Both the position numbers and the translations under genes were made by a program. Positions 59,322 to 64,000 of a stretch of DNA of 64,000 nt are shown here, in pieces. The stretch spans positions 20,916-84,915 of the forward strand of contig NZ_LN908974.1 of the NCBI RefSeq assembly GCF_001486165.1, in the 5' to 3' direction. The notes below the pieces were generated by a model that was not told the origin of the DNA, searched no databases, and was given only the letters and a program-made list of their open reading frames with translations. How positions within the stretch are numbered: position 1 is the first letter of the stretch; the number at the start of each line of letters is the position of its first letter. The stretch comes from Bittarella massiliensis (ex Durand et al. 2017) (GTDB taxonomy: Bacteria; Bacillota; Clostridia; Oscillospirales; Ruminococcaceae).

Positions 59322-60317
59322 ATGCATCTTTCCCAGCGTTTTCAGCGCGTCGCCGCCATCGGCACCGCCTCTCTACTGACCCTCGCCGCCCTGACCGGCT
59401 GCGGGGCCAAAAACTCCCCTCTCGTGGTGGACGGCAAAGGCGTCTCCATGCCGGTGGTCATGACCATCGACGGGGACAAGGTCTCGATGGACGAGTACCG
59501 CTACTACTTCCTCAACATGAAATACGGCTATGATAACGGCGACGACACCGCCTGGGAAGGGCAGGACGAGGTCAAGGCCCAGCTCTCCGACTACGTGCTC
59601 AAGGCGCTGCAGTCCAACCGCGCCATCCGTGCCCTGGCTGACGAGTACGGCCTCTCCCTCAGCGATGAGGAGAAGACCAGCGCCGATAGCCAGCTGGCCT
59701 CTGTCAAAGAGAGCTACGACTCGGAAGAGGCCTTCCAGGAGGCGATGACATCCGCCTACCTCACCGAGGACCTCTACCTGCAGCTGATGCAGACCAGCTA
59801 CCTGCAACAGAAGGTTGAAAACCACCTCTTTGGCGAGGGCGGCACCATGGAGGTCACCGACGAGGTGCTGAGCGAGTTCTTGCAGAAGCGATACGCCCAT
59901 GTGAGCCACGTCCTGGTGACCAACGAGACCGAGAACGCCGAGGCCCTGAGCCAGGAGATCCTCGAGCGGGCCCGCAGCGGCGAGGACTTTGCCACCCTGG
60001 TGAGCCAGTACAACGAAGACCCCGGCCTGACCGAGGACGGCTACTACTTTGGCCCCGGCGAGATGGTGGAGGAGTTTGAAGACGCCTCATTCGCCCTGGC
60101 CGAGGGGGAGATCAGCGACGTGGTCAAGACCTCCTACGGCTATCACATCATCAAAAAGCTGCCCATCGATCAGAGCTATATCGACGAAAACCACGACTCC
60201 CTGGTGACCGCCTGCAAGGATGCCCTCTTCAACGACCTGTTGGAGGAGAAAATCAGCAAGCAAGAGGTCACCTACAACAAAAACTACGACAAAATCTCGG
60301 TGGAGACCCTCCACTAA
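59322..60317 (+). CDS. PrsA/SurA-like peptidyl-prolyl isomerase lipoprotein
   Basis: The 331-residue lipoprotein has a signal sequence with lipobox LAALTGC (cysteine about residue 27), an N-terminal SurA/PrsA-type helical domain (MTIDGDKVSMDEYRYYFLNM, RAIRALADEYGLSLSDEE) and a parvulin PPIase domain from about residue 205 (HVSHVLVTNETENAEALSQE, GEDFATLVSQYNEDPG, YGYHIIKKLP). It helps exported proteins fold at the outer face of the membrane. ATG follows AAAAGGAG. It is monocistronic, ended at 60368-60400. Confidence 0.9.
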   Translation: MHLSQRFQRVAAIGTASLLTLAALTGCGAKNSPLVVDGKGVSMPVVMTIDGDKVSMDEYRYYFLNMKYGYDNGDDTAWEGQDEVKAQLSDYVLKALQSNRAIRALADEYGLSLSDEEKTSADSQLASVKESYDSEEAFQEAMTSAYLTEDLYLQLMQTSYLQQKVENHLFGEGGTMEVTDEVLSEFLQKRYAHVSHVLVTNETENAEALSQEILERARSGEDFATLVSQYNEDPGLTEDGYYFGPGEMVEEFEDASFALAEGEISDVVKTSYGYHIIKKLPIDQSYIDENHDSLVTACKDALFNDLLEEKISKQEVTYNKNYDKISVETLH

Positions 60318-60367
60318 GACCAGCCGACCAGATGGCACTTGGCGCCACTTTTTCATACTTTCCGGGG

Positions 60368-60400
60368 AAAGCCCCCTGCTCGCAATGAGCAGGGGGCTTT
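60368..60400. terminator. Bidirectional terminator
   Basis: AAAGCCCCCTGCTC with its complement and a five-base loop, between convergent genes. Confidence 0.88.
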
Positions 60401-60437
60401 CTCTGTCTTGACCGCTGTTTCTAAAGATTTGGGTATG

Positions 60438-61883
60438 TCAGAGGGCATCGTTCCCCTCGGCCACAGGAGACGCGCCACCGGTGACGACCTTTTCCCGCCA
60501 GCGGCCGGAGCGGACCCGGATGTAGGCCAGGATGGACTCGGAAGTATAGCTGAAAAAGTAGGCCACCGCCACCGTGTAAAACCCGAGGAGAGAGGCAAAG
60601 CTGTACGCTGCGATCATGCGAAAGAGCATCCCCCCAGCGGTGATGAAGGAGACGGCCAGCACGTCGCCCGCCCCCCGCAGCAGCCCTTCACTCATAAACA
60701 TGAAGGACATGGGGAAGTAGGCGATGCAGAGCATCCGCAGGTACTGGGCCCCCACCTGGATGACGGCGCCATCGCTCTCAGCCTTGATGAAGATGCCGAT
60801 GAGATCCCCCCCAAACAGAAAGAGAAGGACCGCCATGACCGCACAAAAGGTCATGGACCAGAGGATGCTCACCCGATACCCCTGCTTGACCCGGTCCAGC
60901 CGTTTGGCCCCGATGTTCTGGGCACTGTAATTGGCGAGGGCGTTGTGCAGGTTATTGATGGGAAGGGTGAGGAAGAGCTCGATCTTCTGGGCCGAGGTAT
61001 AGGCTGCCATATAGAGGCTGCCAAAGCTGTTGATGATGCCCTGAATGAGCAGTATGCTTACCGAAATAACAATCCCCTGCAGGGCGGAAGAGGCCCCCAG
61101 CTTGACGATCAACCCCAGCAGGTCGGCCCGAAAGCGGCCGAACCCGTGGCGCAGCCCTGTTTGGCCGTCGCCCAGGCGGGCGATGCGGCGCATCAGCAGG
61201 GGAAAGCCGATGGCGCAGGTGAACACCTGCCCGATGACGGTGGCCAGGGCCACGCCAAAGACCCCCCAGCCAAAGCCAATGACAAACCAGAGGTTGAGGA
61301 CAATGTTGAGAAGGCCCCCGGCGGCCATGCAGTAGAGGGGCGTTTTCGAGTCGCCCAGGGCGTTGAAAAGGCTGCCGCCGATGTTGGCCAGGAAGATGAA
61401 GAGAAAGCCGATAAAAATGATGGTGAGATAGGTGACGCTGTCGGCAAAGACGTCCTCCGGGGTGTTGAGAAAGCGGAGGAGTGCAGGGGTAAAAAGGACC
61501 CCCAAAATGCTGATGAGGATGGAGGTGACAACCGTAAAGAGGACCGAAGTGCTAAAGATGTCCTTGATTTCTCTGCGGCGGCCTTCGCCGAAAAACTGGC
61601 CGGTGACAACGGCAACCCCCACCGAAAAACCGGAGGAGACAATGGTGCCCATATAAAAGATGGGTCCGGCGCCGCCGACTGCCGCCAGGGCGCCCGCCCC
61701 CACAAACTGCCCTACAATGATGGTGTCGGCCAGGTTGTAGCACTGCTGAAAGATGTTGCCGATGAGGATGGGGATCATGAAAAAAAAGAGGGTTTTCCCC
61801 GGCGGGCCGGTGGTGAGGTCGCCGGGAATATAGGGCGGGTGGGCGGAGGGATCTCCGCCCACCCGCCGTTTGAATAGCTGCAT
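60438..61883 (-). CDS. MATE family efflux transporter
   Basis: The 481-residue protein has twelve spans and MATE motifs: IPILIGNIFQQCYNLADTII (TM1 motif), FVGAGALAAVGGAGPIFYMG, a mid NIGGSLFNALGDSKTPLYCM and the second-half QNIGAKRLDRVKQGYR. It exports drugs or metabolites in exchange for protons or sodium. The ATG at 61883 follows AAGGAGG. The leader of about 95 bases holds a strong hairpin (61937-61970). Promoter at 61980-62008. Confidence 0.92.
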   Translation of the reverse strand: MQLFKRRVGGDPSAHPPYIPGDLTTGPPGKTLFFFMIPILIGNIFQQCYNLADTIIVGQFVGAGALAAVGGAGPIFYMGTIVSSGFSVGVAVVTGQFFGEGRRREIKDIFSTSVLFTVVTSILISILGVLFTPALLRFLNTPEDVFADSVTYLTIIFIGFLFIFLANIGGSLFNALGDSKTPLYCMAAGGLLNIVLNLWFVIGFGWGVFGVALATVIGQVFTCAIGFPLLMRRIARLGDGQTGLRHGFGRFRADLLGLIVKLGASSALQGIVISVSILLIQGIINSFGSLYMAAYTSAQKIELFLTLPINNLHNALANYSAQNIGAKRLDRVKQGYRVSILWSMTFCAVMAVLLFLFGGDLIGIFIKAESDGAVIQVGAQYLRMLCIAYFPMSFMFMSEGLLRGAGDVLAVSFITAGGMLFRMIAAYSFASLLGFYTVAVAYFFSYTSESILAYIRVRSGRWREKVVTGGASPVAEGNDAL

Positions 61884-61936
61884 CTGTATCCTCCTTGCAG
61901 GTCGGGCCGGCACACGGACCGGACAGGTATCGCCTT

Positions 61937-61970
61937 CGGGCTTTTGGAGCGCCGCGCCCCCAAAAGCCCG
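61937..61970 (-). promoter_or_regulatory. Stable hairpin in the MATE mRNA leader
   Basis: An 11-bp perfect stem CGGGCTTTTGG/CCAAAAGCCCG closed by a GC-rich loop, about ten bases after the transcription start. No T-run follows, so it is not a terminator. It could be part of a leader element, but no known riboswitch core is recognised. Confidence 0.5.
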
Positions 61971-61979
61971 ATAGAATTT

Positions 61980-62008
61980 AGTATACAGGAAAGAAAGGAC
62001 AAGCGCAA
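61980..62008 (-). promoter_or_regulatory. Promoter of the MATE gene
   Basis: On the minus strand TTGCGC (62008-62003), 17-bp spacer, TATACT (61985-61980). Confidence 0.82.
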
Positions 62009-62136
62009 TCATTCACTATTTTTTCTTTTTTAGTACATTCATTTTTGTGCCTATCGGATATTTCTGCTTCCCTTTTCTTTTCCGCTGTGCTATACTTGGT
62101 TTTGTTCGGCTAAACACCAAGACGGAGGAGGCTGTT

Positions 62137-62886
62137 ATGGACAAACTGCAAAACATCTATGACCACCCCGATTTTTACGAGGGATACCGCTCTCTGCGGG
62201 AAAACCCGGTCAACTACAATGTCCTGCTGGAACACCCAGCCCTCCTTTCCCTGTTGCCGGATCCCGCGGAAAAGGATGTACTGGACCTGGGCTGCGGCTT
62301 TGGGGAGATCTGCGCCCTCTGCGCGCAGCGGGGTGCCCACTCGGTGACGGGGATCGACCTCTCCCAACGGATGCTGGCGGCCGCAGAGCGGGAAAACGGG
62401 GGCCGCGGGATTCGCTTTGAGCAGATGGACATGAGCCAAATCGGAGAGCTGGGACAGCGCTTTGACTTAATTCTCAGTTCGCTGGCCGTCCACTATGTGG
62501 AGGATTTCGCCGCCCTGGCAAAGAGTGTGGCCGACTGTCTGCGGCCTGACGGCGTTTTCCTCTTCTCTCAAGAACACCCCATCGGCACCTGTCACATCGA
62601 CGAGACCGCCCCTTATTGGGTATATGGGGAAGATGGAAGGGCCCTCTACCACCCTCTAAACGACTACGGCCGCCCGGGGAAGCGAGAAATCACCTGGTTT
62701 GTGGACGGAGTGGTCAAGTACCACCGCACCTTTTCACAGCTCGTCAACGCCCTGACGAACGCCGGGCTCACCATCGAGCGGATGGAAGAGCCCCTTCCCT
62801 CTCCCGAGTTGGTGGCGCAGTATCCCTTCTTTGAGAAGGAGTACCACAAGCCCAGCTTCCTGCTGATCCTGGCCCGCAAAAAGTAA
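62137..62886 (+). CDS. Class I SAM-dependent methyltransferase
   Basis: The 249-residue protein has motif I VLDLGCGFGEICALCA (about 47-62), GIDLSQRMLAAAE (the acidic ribose-binding residue), FDLILSSLAVHYVEDF and a late HPIGTCHIDETAPYWVYGED. It is a small-molecule methyltransferase of the UbiE/COG2226-like type with unknown substrate. ATG follows GGAGGAGG. An extended -10 TGCTATACT (-10 at 62091-62096) is upstream. Past its stop, 62887-63086 holds nothing I can support. Confidence 0.88.
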   Translation: MDKLQNIYDHPDFYEGYRSLRENPVNYNVLLEHPALLSLLPDPAEKDVLDLGCGFGEICALCAQRGAHSVTGIDLSQRMLAAAERENGGRGIRFEQMDMSQIGELGQRFDLILSSLAVHYVEDFAALAKSVADCLRPDGVFLFSQEHPIGTCHIDETAPYWVYGEDGRALYHPLNDYGRPGKREITWFVDGVVKYHRTFSQLVNALTNAGLTIERMEEPLPSPELVAQYPFFEKEYHKPSFLLILARKK

Positions 62887-63086
62887 AGAGTACCTGATAA
62901 ACAGAGGGGGCGAAGGGTCGGATTGAGCCGGGTTTTCGGCACTATACATAACTGCGGTGAGGCGGCACCCTCTCCAAAAAAACTGTCCAGCGGCGCTCCT
63001 CACGCCCCCCTATCAAAAGACAGAGAAGCTGACAGCGGGCAGATAGAAGATTGAACTGGCGCGCTGCGGATTAGCACAGCACCAAA

Positions 63087-63122
63087 AAAGCCCCCGCACT
63101 GTTATGACAGTGCGGGGGCTTT
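63087..63122 (-). terminator. Terminator of the rRNA operon
   Basis: A 15-bp perfect stem ending GCCCCCGCACTG/CAGTGCGGGGGC and TTTTTT on the minus strand, 70 bases after tRNA-Asn. Confidence 0.92.
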
Positions 63123-63191
63123 TCCCTTTTTGGACAGAAGGAGATAGGTCTGGGGCCAAAAAAAAGAGCACCTGCTCGGGTGCTCTACTTT

Positions 63192-63267
63192 TGGCTCCCC
63201 CTGTTGGGCTCGAACCAACGACCCTGCGGTTAACAGCCGCATGCTCTACCAACTGAGCTAAGGAGGA
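63192..63267 (-). tRNA. tRNA-Asn (GTT)
   Basis: The minus strand gives a canonical fold: acceptor TCCTCCT/GGGGGAG (with wobble), D arm AGCTCAGTTGGTAGAGC, anticodon loop CTGTTAA (GTT), T arm GTCGTTGGTTCGAGCCCAAC and encoded CCA. It lies eight bases after the 5S gene, as the last gene of the operon. Confidence 0.97.
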
Positions 63268-63275
63268 ATATTTGT

Positions 63276-63391
<116 letters not shown>

Positions 63392-63396
63392 TTCGC

Positions 63397-63609
63397 CAAT
63401 TGCTCTGCAAGTGGCCTTGACATCTGCCTCAAAGTCCACCGGACTTTGCCTTTGCTTTCGCAAAGCACGGCATCTGTCTTTATATAATGAACGACTTTCG
63501 CCGTCATTATTCCTGGTGACCCGTGGGGGAATCGAACCGCGGTTACCGGCGTGGTCGGCCGGTGTAGTAACCGCTTGACCAACGGGCCAAATCAATTGCA
63601 GAGCAATTG
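63397..63609. repeat. 14-bp inverted repeat bracketing the 23S-5S spacer tRNA-like element
   Basis: CAATTGCTCTGCAA (63397-63410) and its exact complement TTGCAGAGCAATTG (63596-63609). Inside are the degenerate tRNA, a hairpin CAAAGTCC-acc-GGACTTTG (63430-63448) and an ATAATGA..TCATTAT hairpin (63484-63510). Just outside, a second CAAAGTCC-caa-GGACTTTG hairpin lies at 63626-63644. These are probably RNA-processing stems of the rRNA precursor. Confidence 0.7.
63514..63588 (-). pseudogene. Degenerate tRNA-Glu-like sequence in the 23S-5S spacer
   Basis: The ends match a bacterial tRNA-Glu (GGCCCGTTGGTCAAGCGGTT at the start, ACGGGTCACCA at the end). The middle does not: the anticodon loop reads CGACCAC, with G instead of the universal U33 and no UUC anticodon. 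The D stem has one mismatch and the T stem two (C-C pairs). The anticodon stem is changed in a compensated way (CCGGC/GCCGG). It is probably a tRNA-Glu relic or a non-decoding tRNA-like processing element; a sequence error over several positions seems unlikely but cannot be excluded. Confidence 0.7.
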
Positions 63610-63716
63610 ATTCTGACATTTTCCTCAAAGTCCCAAGGACTTTGATTTTGCGACACGAAATACGAAAAAAGTCCCGGTCAACCCGCTCTACAACCGCCGC
63701 CGTTTGCACGGCCTTC

Positions 63717-63793
63717 TGGTGCGCCAAGAGGGACTCGAACCCCCGACCTTCTGATTCGTAGTCAGACACTCTATCCAGCTGAGCTATTGGCGC
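63717..63793 (-). tRNA. tRNA-Arg (ACG), rRNA-operon copy
   Basis: Identical over all 77 bases to the tRNA-Arg at 53737-53813, with anticodon loop CTACGAA and an encoded CCA. It is the first tRNA after 23S in the spacer. Confidence 0.97.
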
Positions 63794-63899
63794 CTAAACA
63801 AACTGCTTCGCAGCCCGCCGGACTTCCGCCCGGCTCCTTCTGCAAAAATACAGCTTGAAAACTGAATAAAGAAGAATAGACTGAATGAGAACCGCTTCA

Positions 63900-64000
63900 C
63901 AAGGTCAAGCCCTCGACCGATTAGTACTGCCCAGCTCAACACGTCACCGTGCGTACACCTGCAGCCTATCTACCTCGTAGTCTTCAAGGGGTCTAACATA
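63900..64000 (-). rRNA. rrl: 23S ribosomal RNA, 3' end (partial)
   Basis: The minus strand reads CTACGAGGTAGATAGGCTGC, GGTGACGTGTTGAGCTGGGC and TACTAATCGGTCGAGGGCTT GACC, the conserved 3' end of bacterial 23S rRNA. The gene continues beyond the right edge; the exact 3' end is approximate. Confidence 0.96.

Overview
The window comes from a GC-rich, endospore-lineage Bacillota, most likely a Clostridia of the Oscillospiraceae/Ruminococcaceae type. The evidence is the set of Firmicutes housekeeping genes (the cyclic-di-AMP receptor darA, holB, ricT, trmN6 and rsmI in the order seen in Bacillus, plus lexA and typA), a SpoIID-like/peptidoglycan-binding protein typical of spore formers, AGGAGG-type ribosome binding sites with many GTG and TTG starts, and anaerobe-type ferredoxin and cobaltochelatase-like genes. 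The species cannot be named from the sequence. Everything here is from reading the sequence; no database search was possible.

Layout. 0-5 kb: a MerR regulator cut by the window edge, a short UvrA-like ABC protein, a 1-kb GC-rich non-coding stretch, and degV. 5-10 kb: a zinc-ribbon membrane protein, a large surface beta-helix protein, a carboxymuconolactone-decarboxylase-like gene behind a MerR-type promoter, and a cardiolipin synthase. 10-15 kb: a frameshifted cobaltochelatase, a cytoplasmic alpha-amylase with an amidohydrolase, and two TrkA-like genes. 15-25 kb, mostly minus strand: broken birA with a phosphoesterase, a PiT phosphate transporter with a partner gene, then the darA-holB-ricT-ferredoxin-trmN6-rsmI block, an alanine-racemase-like gene that lacks both catalytic residues, and a QueG-like Fe-S protein. 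25-39 kb: ABC exporter, lipoproteins, CNNM/HlyC protein, AI-2E-type permease, a small enzyme cluster, two peptidoglycan-binding proteins. 38-43 kb: RND exporter with its own TetR regulator and a perfect operator. 43-48.5 kb: a LacI-controlled divergent locus (two MFS transporters against lacI, a PfkB kinase and a nucleoside deoxyribosyltransferase), which reads as a nucleoside uptake and salvage unit.

49.6-53.6 kb is visibly richer in A+T than the rest and holds a wHTH-LicC-LicA fusion, an APC permease and an unknown overlapping gene. This looks like a horizontally acquired amino-alcohol (choline-type) uptake and activation cassette. From 53.7 kb come tRNA-Arg, a Nudix hydrolase, typA, a previously unexplained tandem repeat (about 265-bp period), lexA, a candidate small RNA, a PrsA-like foldase, a MATE exporter and a methyltransferase. 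The right end is the 3' part of an rRNA operon on the minus strand: 23S (partial), tRNA-Arg, a degenerate tRNA-Glu-like element, 5S and tRNA-Asn.

The observations most worth follow-up are the 56.5-57.35 kb repeat array, the degenerate tRNA inside the 23S-5S spacer, the catalytically impaired Alr paralogue, the LicCA island, the frame-broken birA and cbiK-like genes (real decay or assembly error), and the 58.1 kb small-RNA candidate.
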